64,000 bases of DNA, from NCBI RefSeq assembly GCF_027857615.1, contig NZ_JAQIFT010000048.1, positions 62,001-126,000 on the forward strand. Reading direction: 5' to 3'. The translations under genes were made by a program, and so were the position numbers. Under the pieces are notes generated by a model, which did not search any database, was not told where the DNA came from, and saw nothing but the letters and a program-made list of their open reading frames with translations. Positions 25,769 through 34,483 of the stretch are shown in pieces (the first letter of the stretch is position 1; each line of letters starts with the position of its first letter). Source of the DNA: Holtiella tumoricola (lineage in GTDB: Bacteria > Bacillota > Clostridia > Lachnospirales > Cellulosilyticaceae).

Positions 25769-26959
25769 ATGGAAACATCTAAAGCACTTACCAAAAGAAA
25801 AAAGCCACCGGTCAAGCATTCACCGGACTATTTACTTATTGCAATGATTGTGCTCATTGTAGGATTTGGAGTGGTTATGGTTTATAGTGCCAGTCACTAC
25901 CATGGAATGACAAACTTTGGAGATGCATTTCATTTTGCTAAAAAGCAATTAATCTTTGGAATTGTAGGGATAGGAGCTATGATGTTTGTAACCTATTTCT
26001 TCAACTATCGTATGTTAGCTAATATTAAGTTAGCAAGTATACTTTATGTGGTGTCTATGATTTTAGTAGGATGTGCCTATGTATTTGGTACAGAGGTTAA
26101 TGGTTCCTCTAGATGGATTAACCTTGGACCAATTCAATTCCAACCTTCAGAGATTGTTAAGATTGCGGTTATTATTATGCTTGCGACTTATATTATGAAA
26201 TACCGTAAGAAGATGGATCAATTGAGTTATGTTATTGGTGCATTTGCACTTGTAGGTATTCCGGCATTACTTGTTGCAAAAGAAAACTTAAGTTCTGCAA
26301 TTGTTATTGCTTTTGTAGGTTTTTTAATTATTTTCATCTCAACGCCTAAATGGTGGTATTACATAGCGTTAGTTATAGTAGGTACCGTAGTGGTATTTGC
26401 AGTATATTACATAGCCGTAAATAACGTACAGTTTGAAGGACCATTAGGTGAGATTTTAGCACCTTATCGTCTTGCACGTATACGTATTTGGCAAGATCCA
26501 TGGATCGATCCCGTAGGAGGGGGCTATCAGCCAATTCAGTCCCTTTATGCTATTGGTTCAGGTGGACTCTTTGGAACAGGGCTTGGGCAAGGCATCCAAA
26601 AGCTAGGCTTTATACCAGAGCCTCACAATGATATTATCTTTGCAGTTATCTGTGAAGAATTAGGACTTGTAGGTGCGGCATTACTTTTACTTGCATATGG
26701 TGTACTCGTTTTAAGAGGATTTAGTATTGCAGCACATGCGCAGGATTTCTTTGGTGCACTTGTTGCAACAGGCATATCAGGAATGATTGCTGTACAAGTA
26801 CTCATTAACGTAGCCGTAAATACAAATACCGTACCAACAACAGGGATGCAGCTGCCTATGGTCAGCTATGGTGGTACAGCTCTTTTGATTTTATTAGGAT
26901 CTTTAGGGATCTTGGTTAATATATCGAGAACGTCAGCGATTGGCAAACCGAAAGAGTAA
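25769..26959 (+). CDS. ftsW: SEDS peptidoglycan glycosyltransferase FtsW/SpoVE
   Basis: The 396-residue protein has about ten membrane helices. It shows the SEDS signatures: VNGSSRWINLGPIQFQPSEI, the large external loop, QPIQSLYAIGSGGLFGTGLG, PEPHNDIIFAVICEELGLVG and QLPMVSYGGTALL. The catalytic aspartate lies in the PEPHNDIIF loop. It polymerises lipid II and pairs with a class B PBP, of which two are encoded upstream. Whether it acts in division (FtsW) or in spore cortex (SpoVE) cannot be read from sequence. Confidence 0.92.
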   Translation: METSKALTKRKKPPVKHSPDYLLIAMIVLIVGFGVVMVYSASHYHGMTNFGDAFHFAKKQLIFGIVGIGAMMFVTYFFNYRMLANIKLASILYVVSMILVGCAYVFGTEVNGSSRWINLGPIQFQPSEIVKIAVIIMLATYIMKYRKKMDQLSYVIGAFALVGIPALLVAKENLSSAIVIAFVGFLIIFISTPKWWYYIALVIVGTVVVFAVYYIAVNNVQFEGPLGEILAPYRLARIRIWQDPWIDPVGGGYQPIQSLYAIGSGGLFGTGLGQGIQKLGFIPEPHNDIIFAVICEELGLVGAALLLLAYGVLVLRGFSIAAHAQDFFGALVATGISGMIAVQVLINVAVNTNTVPTTGMQLPMVSYGGTALLILLGSLGILVNISRTSAIGKPKE

Positions 26960-26965
26960 GTAAAT

Positions 26966-27007
26966 AAAGGGGTTGTTACACTAGGTTTATAGTGGAACAA
27001 CCCCTTT
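26966..27007 (+). terminator. Long hairpin between ftsW and ftsQ
   Basis: AAAGGGGTTGTTACACTA and its partner TAGTGGAACAACCCCTTT form an 18-bp stem with one mismatch and a 6-base loop. What follows is an A-run, not a T-run, so it is an imperfect terminator and may instead be an RNA-stability or processing element. Confidence 0.5.
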
Positions 27008-27039
27008 AAAAAAACTTAAGATAAGTAGAGGAGGGACTT

Positions 27040-27759
27040 ATGAAGAAATATAAGACAGTAGAATTTACTAAATGGCTTTATGGCATTGGAGCAATTATAT
27101 TATTTGTAGTTATTATTCTCTTTTTACCAGTATGGTATATTCAAGAGATTGAGCTTGTTGGAAACTATTATTATAATGGAAATGAAATTTTAAAGGTAGC
27201 GGCACTGGATAAAGGGATGCATCCTTTAAGTATTGATACAAAGGATGCAAAAAAAGCTATTGAAGGCTTACCTTTTATAGAACATGCAAACGTAAAATAT
27301 CAATTTCCGAATACACTTAGAGTAGAAGTGAATGAAAAAAGACCATTAGGTTATGTAGCTTTTCATGATAGTTATTTATGTATTAACGGAGATGGGACTG
27401 TTTTAGAACAAAGTAAAGAAAAAAGACTTAAGCTTCCAGTGTTAGAAGGGTTACAATTTGAGTACTTTGTGTTAGGGGAAAAACTAGGTACAGAGAATGC
27501 AGAAAAGGTCAGTACTATGAATGAAATGATGGGTGTATTCGATAAATATGGTTTTACAGAGAAGGTAACGAGCATAGACCTTTCAAATCTAGAAGAAATC
27601 CACTTGTATGTTGATAAATTAGATGTTATAATTGGTAATATCAGAGATTTTGACAAAAAGGTAAAATGGTTAGTAAAGGTAAATGATGGGTATTCTATGG
27701 GTATATTAGATTTAACATCTATCGCACATGGACAAGCTGTACTTACACCATTAGACTAA
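27040..27759 (+). CDS. ftsQ: Cell division protein FtsQ/DivIB
   Basis: The 239-residue protein has one N-terminal membrane helix (about 14-33), then the POTRA domain starting IQEIELVGNYYYNGNEILKVAAL, followed by a beta domain with FPNTLRVEVNEKRPLGYV. It belongs to the FtsQLB division complex. GGAGGG precedes the ATG. murG and murB, found next to divIB in Bacillus, are absent here. Confidence 0.88.
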   Translation: MKKYKTVEFTKWLYGIGAIILFVVIILFLPVWYIQEIELVGNYYYNGNEILKVAALDKGMHPLSIDTKDAKKAIEGLPFIEHANVKYQFPNTLRVEVNEKRPLGYVAFHDSYLCINGDGTVLEQSKEKRLKLPVLEGLQFEYFVLGEKLGTENAEKVSTMNEMMGVFDKYGFTEKVTSIDLSNLEEIHLYVDKLDVIIGNIRDFDKKVKWLVKVNDGYSMGILDLTSIAHGQAVLTPLD

Positions 27760-27840
27760 TACGACTTTTTATCCTACATAAAGTTGAATTATATTGAACC
27801 TTAATATAGTGAAGAGAAATTAGCAGAGGGGGAGTCAGTT

Positions 27841-28956
27841 GTGCTCGAATTTTGTATGGAAAATGAATGCCAAGGGGCGCAAATTAAAGTAATAGGTGTT
27901 GGTGGCGGTGGTAACAATGCTGTAGATAGAATGATCGAAAAAGGTCTTGCAAGTGTAGACTTTATTACAATTAATACAGATCATCAAGCGTTAGCACGTT
28001 CTCAAGCACCAACAAAAATTCAAATCGGTGAGAAAATGACAAGAGGATTAGGTGCAGGTGCTAATCCAGAAATAGGAACAAAATCAGCCGAAGAAAGCCG
28101 TGAAGAAATTATCCAAGCTATTAAAGGAACAGATATGCTCTTTATTACAGCTGGTATGGGTGGTGGTACAGGTACAGGTGCTGCACCAGTTATTGCAAGT
28201 ATAGCAAAAGAACAAGGGATCTTAACTGTAGGTGTTGTAACAAAACCTTTTGGTTTTGAAGGTAGAAAACGTATGCTCAATGCTGAAAAAGGTATTGAAG
28301 AACTTAAAAAATCAGTTGATACACTTGTAATTATTCCAAATGATAAAATTCTTCAAGTTATTGATAAGAAAACAACAATGCTTGAAGCTTTTAGCAAGGC
28401 GGATGATGTACTTCAACAAGGTGTACAAGGTATTGCAGACCTTATTTCAAATCCAGGTGTTATCAACCTTGACTTTGCCGATGTACGCACAATTATGAAT
28501 AACAAAGGTGTTGCCCATATGGGTATTGGTCGTGCTTCAGGTGAAAATCGTGCTGAAGAAGCGATCAAACAAGCAATTAGCAGTCCACTTCTTGATACAA
28601 CAATTGACGGTGCAAGATGTGTACTTATCAACATGGCAGGTGGTGAATCACTTGGCCTTATGGAAGCAAATATGGGAGCAAACCTTATTTGTGAATGTGT
28701 TGACCCAGATGCAGAAATCATCTTTGGTACATCTATTAATGAAGAACTTGGTGATGAAATTATCATTACTGTTATTGCAACAGATTTCCACAATAAAGAA
28801 ATTATTCCTCAACGTTTTGAACAACCAAAACAAGCTGAAGAAGCACCAGTTCAACGTGTAAGAGCAGAAGAACCAGCTCCAGCTAGAAGAGAAGAATATG
28901 GTAGAACACAAGAAGTTCAAGTGGAAATTCCACACTTCTTAAGAAGATCTAGATAA
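27841..28956 (+). CDS. ftsZ: Cell division protein FtsZ
   Basis: The 371-residue tubulin-like GTPase forms the division ring. It shows KVIGVGGGGNNAVDRMI, INTDHQALARS, the tubulin signature GMGGGTGTGAAPVIA and the T7 loop (GVINLDFADVRTIM). A variable linker is followed by the conserved C-terminal peptide IPHFLRRS, which docks partners such as SepF. GTG at 27841, with GGGGGAG 6 bases before it, was chosen over the internal ATG. No ftsA lies upstream. Confidence 0.97.
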   Translation: MLEFCMENECQGAQIKVIGVGGGGNNAVDRMIEKGLASVDFITINTDHQALARSQAPTKIQIGEKMTRGLGAGANPEIGTKSAEESREEIIQAIKGTDMLFITAGMGGGTGTGAAPVIASIAKEQGILTVGVVTKPFGFEGRKRMLNAEKGIEELKKSVDTLVIIPNDKILQVIDKKTTMLEAFSKADDVLQQGVQGIADLISNPGVINLDFADVRTIMNNKGVAHMGIGRASGENRAEEAIKQAISSPLLDTTIDGARCVLINMAGGESLGLMEANMGANLICECVDPDAEIIFGTSINEELGDEIIITVIATDFHNKEIIPQRFEQPKQAEEAPVQRVRAEEPAPARREEYGRTQEVQVEIPHFLRRSR

Positions 28957-28961
28957 TCACG

Positions 28962-28995
28962 AAAAAAGATACGATAATTGTCGTATCTTTTTTTT
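28962..28995 (+). terminator. Intrinsic terminator after ftsZ
   Basis: AAAAGATACGA pairs with TCGTATCTTTT around a 6-base loop and is followed by a run of Ts. It separates the division cluster from the sporulation sigma operon. Confidence 0.92.
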
Positions 28996-29010
28996 ATACT
29001 TTTCTTTGTT

Positions 29011-29043
29011 TTTACAAAATTTGTAAGGGGAATACTATACAAT
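29011..29043 (+). promoter_or_regulatory. Possible spoIIG-type promoter with long spacer
   Basis: TTTACA at 29011-29016 and TACAAT at 29038-29043 are separated by 21 bases. The Bacillus subtilis spoIIG promoter is known for a 22-base spacer and dependence on phosphorylated Spo0A. No clean Spo0A box was found. Confidence 0.4.
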
Positions 29044-29065
29044 AGTGCTGTAAGGAGGGAGGGTC

Positions 29066-29938
29066 TTGCAAGTTATATATTTAGATGTGTTATTTATAGT
29101 TAATTTTGTAATGGATTGCATGATCTTTATGAGTGCTGCTATCTTCCTAAATAAATCTCCTTCTAAAATACGCTTTCTAGTAGGAGGTTTTATCGCAGCA
29201 TTACTTTATTGTTTAAGTATCTTGGTACCCATACTTAGTCAACTACCATTTTATATTTATGATTTTTTAATTCCTATTATACCTATTGTGATTATATATA
29301 AGGTAAAAAACTATAAGGAATTTTTCAAAACTTTTATTGCATGTCATTTTGCTTCTTTTTTGATAGGCGGAGCGATTTGGAATGGTTACTATATGTTTCT
29401 AAGTCAAGGTAAAGATCAAAACTTATCTCTTGTACTTGTCTTAGGAATAGGTACATTAGTTTTGATGATGTTATATGGCATGAGTGCTTATATTAGAAGG
29501 CGATTTATAATGCCACATTTTGAATATATAATGACACTTAGCCATAAGGGAAAGCAAATCTGTGTAAATGGATTTTTAGATTCAGGAAACTGTCTCTATA
29601 CACTTACAACCCATAAACCTGTTACAGTAATGACTTATGAGGCAGCCAGTGAACTCTTATCTACAAAAGAAAAAGAATTGATACAGATATACCAGACACA
29701 AGGCATAGAAGGCTTGTTAGAAAAGAGAGGACATGAAAAAGTATATCTCATTCCTTATGAAAGTGTGGGCTGTAAATCAGATATCTTAGTAGGCTTTATG
29801 ATGGAAAAAATTATTTTGGAAAAGGGGATGTTTCAAAAGACATTAGATCATTGTGTAGTAGGTATTGTATCCCACGAACTTTTTGGAGGACAAGATTATA
29901 AAGCATTGATTCATCCTGATTATATGATGGTATCTTAA
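29066..29938 (+). CDS. spoIIGA: Sigma-E processing peptidase SpoIIGA
   Basis: SpoIIGA cleaves pro-sigma-E in the mother cell after a forespore signal. The 290-residue protein has five hydrophobic helices in its first 150 residues (VIYLDVLFIVNFVMDCMIF onward), then the aspartic protease domain with the catalytic motif GFLDSGNCLYT (Asp-Ser-Gly) and later VGFMMEKIIL. The start is TTG at 29066, 7 bases after AAGGAGG. The sigE gene follows after 11 bases. Confidence 0.93.
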   Translation: MQVIYLDVLFIVNFVMDCMIFMSAAIFLNKSPSKIRFLVGGFIAALLYCLSILVPILSQLPFYIYDFLIPIIPIVIIYKVKNYKEFFKTFIACHFASFLIGGAIWNGYYMFLSQGKDQNLSLVLVLGIGTLVLMMLYGMSAYIRRRFIMPHFEYIMTLSHKGKQICVNGFLDSGNCLYTLTTHKPVTVMTYEAASELLSTKEKELIQIYQTQGIEGLLEKRGHEKVYLIPYESVGCKSDILVGFMMEKIILEKGMFQKTLDHCVVGIVSHELFGGQDYKALIHPDYMMVS

Positions 29939-29949
29939 GGGGGCAGAAA

Positions 29950-30699
29950 ATGATTTGGAATAAGTTTTTAACAAAATGTAAAGGTTGGATAAATAAGATA
30001 ATTGGACGGTTTATAATAAGTAGAAAACAACCTGTTCACTATATTGGAGGAAGTGAAGTTTTACCACCACCTCTTACAAAAGAAGAAGAAGAATCCTTAG
30101 TAATGTGTATTACTAAATACAAAGATGATTTAAAAACTTTAGGGCATGTTAAAAATGTACTCATAGAAAGAAATTTAAGACTTGTTGTATACATAGCTAG
30201 AAAATTTGAAAATACAGGTATTGGTATGGAAGATTTAATATCTATAGGAACTATTGGTCTTATTAAAGCAATTAATACTTTCAATCCTGAAAAGAAAATT
30301 AAGTTAGCAACTTATGCATCAAGGTGTATTGAAAATGAAATTTTAATGTATTTACGCCGTACCAATAAATTAAAAATAGAAATTTCTATTGATGAACCGC
30401 TTAATGTAGATTGGGATGGAAATGAACTGCTGTTATCAGATATTCTGGGGACGGAATCAGATATTATTTATCGTAATATTGAAGATGAAGTAGATAAGGC
30501 GCTTTTAAAGCAGGCACTAGAGAAGTTATCCTCTAGAGAACGTGAAATTGTTGAACTTAGATTTGGATTTAATACTCAAGGTAAAGAAAAGACACAGAAA
30601 GAAGTTGCTGATTTACTGGGAATTTCTCAATCTTATATATCAAGATTAGAAAAGAAGATTATATCCAGATTAAAAAAGGAAATAACTAGAATGAGTTGA
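29950..30699 (+). CDS. sigE: RNA polymerase sigma-E factor
   Basis: The 249-residue factor drives early mother-cell gene expression during sporulation. It has a hydrophobic N-terminal pro-sequence (about 1-30, FLTKCKGWINKIIGRFII) to be removed by SpoIIGA. Region 2 follows (NLRLVVYIARKFENTGIGMEDLISIGTIGLIKAINTF) and then region 4 with EREIVELRFGF and the helix-turn-helix KEVADLLGISQSYISRLEKK. It sits in the standard spoIIGA-sigE-sigG order. Confidence 0.95.
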   Translation: MIWNKFLTKCKGWINKIIGRFIISRKQPVHYIGGSEVLPPPLTKEEEESLVMCITKYKDDLKTLGHVKNVLIERNLRLVVYIARKFENTGIGMEDLISIGTIGLIKAINTFNPEKKIKLATYASRCIENEILMYLRRTNKLKIEISIDEPLNVDWDGNELLLSDILGTESDIIYRNIEDEVDKALLKQALEKLSSREREIVELRFGFNTQGKEKTQKEVADLLGISQSYISRLEKKIISRLKKEITRMS

Positions 30700-30782
30700 T
30701 TGGATGAATAAAATAATATGGGATGGAAATGCTTATTTATATGCTTATGTAATACTTAATGGTATGACTAGGAGGAATCTGC

Positions 30783-31556
30783 ATGGCTATTAATAAAGTA
30801 GAAATCTGTGGTGTAAACACAGCAAAATTACCCATCCTTTCCAATGAAAAGAAAGAAATCCTTTTTAAACTCATTGAAGAAGGTGATTTACACGCTAGGG
30901 AAGAGTATATTTACGGAAATTTAAGACTAGTACTCAGTGTGATTCAACGTTTTAACAACAGGGGAGAGCATGTTGACGACCTCTTCCAGGTCGGTTGTAT
31001 TGGGCTCATTAAAGCAATTGATAACTTTGATGTTACACAAAATGTTAAATTTTCCACGTATGCAGTACCTATGATTATAGGGGAAATCAGACGTTATTTA
31101 AGAGATAACAACTCTATTCGCGTTAGTCGTTCATTAAGAGATACGGCTTATAAAGCTTTACAGGCAAAAGAAAGACTTACAAAACAAAATGCAAAAGAAC
31201 CAAATATACAAGAGATTGCTGCAGAACTTGGTATACCAAAAGAAGATGTTGTATTTGCATTAGATGCAATACAAGATCCTATTTCTTTGTTTGAACCTGT
31301 ATATCATGATGAAAGTGATGCCCTTTATATTATGGATCAAGTAAGTGACGAGAAGAGTCAAGATGATATTTGGCTCGAAAATATTTCTTTAAAAGAAGCA
31401 ATGAAACGTCTTAATAATAGAGAAAAACATATTTTAACTTTACGTTTCTTTGCAGGAAAAACTCAGATGGAAGTTGCTGATGAAATTGGTATTTCTCAAG
31501 CACAGGTTTCTCGACTTGAAAAAACAGCACTTAAACATATGAAGAAGTATATATAA
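30783..31556 (+). CDS. sigG: RNA polymerase sigma-G factor
   Basis: The 257-residue factor drives late forespore genes. It has the sigma-G N-terminus (NKVEICGVNTAKLPILS), region 2 (NLRLVLSVIQRFNNRGEHVDDLFQVGCIGLIKAIDNFD), the YAVPMIIGEIRRYLRDNN segment of SigB/F/G factors, and region 4 with KTQMEVADEIGISQAQVSRLEK. It starts 84 bases after sigE behind AGGAGGA. Confidence 0.95.
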   Translation: MAINKVEICGVNTAKLPILSNEKKEILFKLIEEGDLHAREEYIYGNLRLVLSVIQRFNNRGEHVDDLFQVGCIGLIKAIDNFDVTQNVKFSTYAVPMIIGEIRRYLRDNNSIRVSRSLRDTAYKALQAKERLTKQNAKEPNIQEIAAELGIPKEDVVFALDAIQDPISLFEPVYHDESDALYIMDQVSDEKSQDDIWLENISLKEAMKRLNNREKHILTLRFFAGKTQMEVADEIGISQAQVSRLEKTALKHMKKYI

Positions 31557-31579
31557 AAGAGTAGAGGGGGAATTAGCGA

Positions 31580-31840
31580 ATGCGTATAGGTGATATGAAG
31601 CACAAAGAAATTATTAATACGTTAGATGGAGCAAGATTAGGTTATATCTGTGACGTAGAGATTGACTGGACAACAGGACAGGTTAAAAAATTAGTGGTAC
31701 CTGGACCAGGAAAAGTAATGGGCTTATTTGGACGAGAAACAGAATATTTAATTCCTTGGGAAAATATTAAGAAAATCGGAGAAGATATTATACTGGTTGA
31801 ACTTCAGGGTAGCATGCCAATTAAGTCAGATGAATATTGA
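31580..31840 (+). CDS. YlmC/YmxH family PRC-barrel sporulation protein
   Basis: The 86-residue PRC-barrel protein reads IGDMKHKEIINTLDGARLGYICDVEID and then a second strand set with LIPWENIKKIGEDIILVEL. Family knowledge: YlmC/YmxH proteins lie next to sigG in sporulating Firmicutes and are linked to sporulation, without a firm biochemical role. It starts 24 bases after sigG behind GAGGGGG. Confidence 0.88.
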   Translation: MRIGDMKHKEIINTLDGARLGYICDVEIDWTTGQVKKLVVPGPGKVMGLFGRETEYLIPWENIKKIGEDIILVELQGSMPIKSDEY

Positions 31841-31897
31841 CTTTAATAAGATACATATGTTATGTTAAAGTATAATACATGTGTAGGAGGATAACCT

Positions 31898-32359
31898 ATG
31901 AAGTGTCCTTTTTGTGGATATGCTATGTCTAAAGTACTTAATTCAAGACCTACTGAGGACAATAAGTCAATAAGAAGAAGAAGACAGTGTGAAAAATGTG
32001 AGCGTAGATTTACCACGTATGAAAAGATTGAAAGTATGCCTATTATGGTGATTAAATCTAACCAAACAAGAGAAACTTTTGACCGTGATAAACTACTCAA
32101 GGGTATTTTACGTTCCTGCAATAAGCGTCATATTAGTTTAGAGCAAATAGAAGCAATGGTAAGTGAAATCGAAAACCAAATCTATGCATCTGAACGAAAA
32201 GAAATAAGTTCATCTGAAATAGGTGAAATTGCTATGGAGTATCTTAAGCAAGTAGATGAAGTTTCTTATATTAGATTTGCTTCAGTCTATAAGAAGTTTA
32301 GAGATATTGATGAATTTATAGTAGAACTTGAAAATATTAAAAAGAAAAAGCACAAATAA
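31898..32359 (+). CDS. nrdR: Transcriptional repressor NrdR
   Basis: The 153-residue protein represses ribonucleotide reductase genes in response to dATP/ATP. It starts with the zinc ribbon MKCPFCGYAMSKVLNSRP followed by RRRRQCEKCERRFTTYE, then the ATP-cone domain (IMVIKSNQTRETFDRDKLLKGIL) and YIRFASVYKKFRDIDEF. All four zinc cysteines are present. No nrd gene lies in the window. GGAGG precedes the ATG. Confidence 0.96.
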   Translation: MKCPFCGYAMSKVLNSRPTEDNKSIRRRRQCEKCERRFTTYEKIESMPIMVIKSNQTRETFDRDKLLKGILRSCNKRHISLEQIEAMVSEIENQIYASERKEISSSEIGEIAMEYLKQVDEVSYIRFASVYKKFRDIDEFIVELENIKKKKHK

Positions 32360-32398
32360 AAAGAGTTATTGCATCTTAATGCATAGCTCTTTTTATTT
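32354..32398 (+). terminator. Intrinsic terminator after nrdR
   Basis: AAATAAAAAGAG and TTATTGCAT pair with ATGCATAGCTC and TTTTTATTT around a 5-base loop. The stem overlaps the nrdR stop codon and is followed by a T-rich stretch. Confidence 0.75.
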
Positions 32399-32530
32399 GT
32401 GTCTAATTAGGGAGGATTTGCATTATTATCTAATATGTTATATCATGTAATGGTTAATATAAAAAATATGCTAAGTCATTCTTAGTATACTAAGAAGGTA
32501 GTTGTTAAATACATAATATAAGGAGAACTA

Positions 32531-32803
32531 ATGGAAGGGATAAAAAATTATACGGAAGATATTGTAGAGTTAATATTAAATAGTGTATTAGATGAATATA
32601 AAGATATATGTAAATGTGATTATTGTAAAAGGGATATTGCTGCTATTGCTTTAAATAGTTTACCGACTTATTATGGATCAACAAAAAAGGGTGAAGTTAT
32701 CGCTAAAAGTCATTTACTAAGTTCACAAATGGAAATTGACGTGATTGCAGCAATTACAAAAGGTGTTGAAAAGGTATCAAGAGATGTAAGACATGATAAA
32801 TAA
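32531..32803 (+). CDS. comFB: ComFB-family protein
   Basis: The 90-residue protein has the ComFB pattern: an N-terminal helix with VLDEYKDICKCDYCKRDIAA followed by IALNSLPTYYGSTKKGEV. The paired cysteines suggest metal binding. Known of the family: comFB sits in the late competence comF operon of Bacillus, without an assigned function; cyanobacterial relatives bind c-di-GMP. It has its own AGGAG site and lies upstream of comM/yifB and dprA. Confidence 0.85.
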   Translation: MEGIKNYTEDIVELILNSVLDEYKDICKCDYCKRDIAAIALNSLPTYYGSTKKGEVIAKSHLLSSQMEIDVIAAITKGVEKVSRDVRHDK

Positions 32804-32811
32804 GGTGATTG

Positions 32812-32851
32812 ATAGGGAACTATTTCATTAGAGAAATAGTTCCCTATTTAT
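32812..32851. terminator. Bidirectional terminator
   Basis: A 15-bp perfect stem (ATAGGGAACTATTTC with GAAATAGTTCCCTAT) has a 6-base loop and lies between convergent comFB and comM/yifB. Confidence 0.88.
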
Positions 32852-32862
32852 ATAGAAGGAAT

Positions 32863-34380
32863 TTAATAAAACTTGCGATCAAGTAGTCTATAACCAATGG
32901 CTTCACACATAACATCTTCGTCAATTAGTGCTTTATCTTCTAAATCACTAATAGTTCGAGCTATACGCAGAATTCTAGCATAGCTTCTAGCGCTTGCGCC
33001 TACGGATTGAAACCAGTGGTCTAAAAGACGCTCTGCATCAGAATCAAGCGGACAGTATTTACTAAGAAGATGAGTAGGGATTTGGTGATTAGAAGTAAAG
33101 GATTCACCTTTATAACGTTCTTCTTGGCGTGCCTGGGCTTGCTTTACGGACTCACGAATTTGGGATGAAGAAAGACAAGAACCTTTTTTTAGCGATAAGA
33201 AAGAGACAGGTTGTATTTCTAAATGTAAATCAATACGGTCTAAGAGAGGGCCAGACAATTTACTTAGATAGCGTCTAATAGTAGGAACATCACAATGGCA
33301 TCTTGTTGTATCAGGGTAATAACCACATGGACAAGGGTTTGTAGCTGCAATAAATAGAAAATGAGCAGGGAAAGTCATGTGATCATTAGAGCGTGCTAAA
33401 GTAATACAACCATCCTCTAGTGGTTGTCGTAAAGTTTCTAAAGTCTTTTTGTTAAATTCAAGGAGTTCGTCTAAGAAGAGTACGCCCAAATGGGCAAGGC
33501 TTAATTCTCCAGGTTTTGGGTGCCTGCCTCCACCTGCAAGGCCGGCTAGAGTAACTGTATGATGAGGTGCTCTAAAAGGATGCTTTATAATAGGAAGAGA
33601 TACGTCCAAATAGGAAGCTAAACTATAAATTTTAGTGAGTTCAATTTGTTCAGATTCAGTAAGAGGTGGTAAGATTGTTGGAAGACGTTTAGCCATCATT
33701 GTTTTGCCACAGCCAGGAGGACCGATAAGTAGTGTGTTATGATGACCAGCAGCAGCGATCATTAAACCTCTTTTAACATTTTCTTGTCCATGTACATCAG
33801 AGAAGTCTAGTGAGAAATCAAGTGAGGAATGAGATGGAGAAAGTTGAGAACTAGGAAGTGGTTGGGTAGGAAGTATATTTCTAGATAAATAATCGACGAC
33901 TTCTTTTAAAGTATGAAAATAAAGTAGAGTCTGGTGTTTAGCAATTTGAAGTTCAGAGGCGTTTTCAAAGGGGAGAATATAAGGAAGTGTATGAGCCTTG
34001 CCATAAACAATAGGAATAGCACTGCTTACATGTCTTAGAGTGCCATCTAGAGCAAGTTCGCCTAAAAAGATTTTGTTTTCAAAATGAAGGGGATCAATGA
34101 TACCCATACACCCTAAAATTCCAAGAGCAATGGGAAGGTCGTAAAGACTTCCTTCTTTTCTAATATCAGCAGGAGCTAAATTTATGGTAATGCGTTTAAT
34201 GGGGAATTCATAACCACTATTCTTAATAGCACTTTTAACACGTTCTTTAGATTCTCGAACGGCACTATCAGGTAGACCGACAATATCAAAAGAAGGGAGC
34301 CCGTCACATAGATCAACTTCTACTCCCATCTGTACAGATTCTAAACCATTTAAACAATAACTGATTAATTTGCAAAACAT
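32863..34380 (-). CDS. comM: ComM/YifB-family AAA+ ATPase (magnesium chelatase-like)
   Basis: The 505-residue protein has the N-terminal Lon-protease-like ChlI fold (SVQMGVEVDLCDGLPSFDIVG, IKRITINLAPADIRKEG), the AAA+ site GPPGCGKTMMAKRLP, Walker B FLDELLEF, sensor ATNPCPCGYYPD and a C-terminal domain with RSYARILRIARTI. Known: ComM is a hexameric branch-migration helicase in natural transformation. It faces left and is divergent from dprA. Confidence 0.93.
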   Translation of the reverse strand: MFCKLISYCLNGLESVQMGVEVDLCDGLPSFDIVGLPDSAVRESKERVKSAIKNSGYEFPIKRITINLAPADIRKEGSLYDLPIALGILGCMGIIDPLHFENKIFLGELALDGTLRHVSSAIPIVYGKAHTLPYILPFENASELQIAKHQTLLYFHTLKEVVDYLSRNILPTQPLPSSQLSPSHSSLDFSLDFSDVHGQENVKRGLMIAAAGHHNTLLIGPPGCGKTMMAKRLPTILPPLTESEQIELTKIYSLASYLDVSLPIIKHPFRAPHHTVTLAGLAGGGRHPKPGELSLAHLGVLFLDELLEFNKKTLETLRQPLEDGCITLARSNDHMTFPAHFLFIAATNPCPCGYYPDTTRCHCDVPTIRRYLSKLSGPLLDRIDLHLEIQPVSFLSLKKGSCLSSSQIRESVKQAQARQEERYKGESFTSNHQIPTHLLSKYCPLDSDAERLLDHWFQSVGASARSYARILRIARTISDLEDKALIDEDVMCEAIGYRLLDRKFY

Positions 34381-34483
34381 AAGGGTATCCTTTCTAAAAA
34401 TTACTATTAAAGCTTTAACCCAAAATTTAGAGTTTTAATCATCTTTATCATATTTTTAGAGATTTATTAAAGGAGTTTTTTGA

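Noticed and set aside
32362..32530. Riboswitch-like leader before comFB
   Set aside because: Only a terminator of nrdR and AT-rich sequence; no conserved aptamer motif was recognised.
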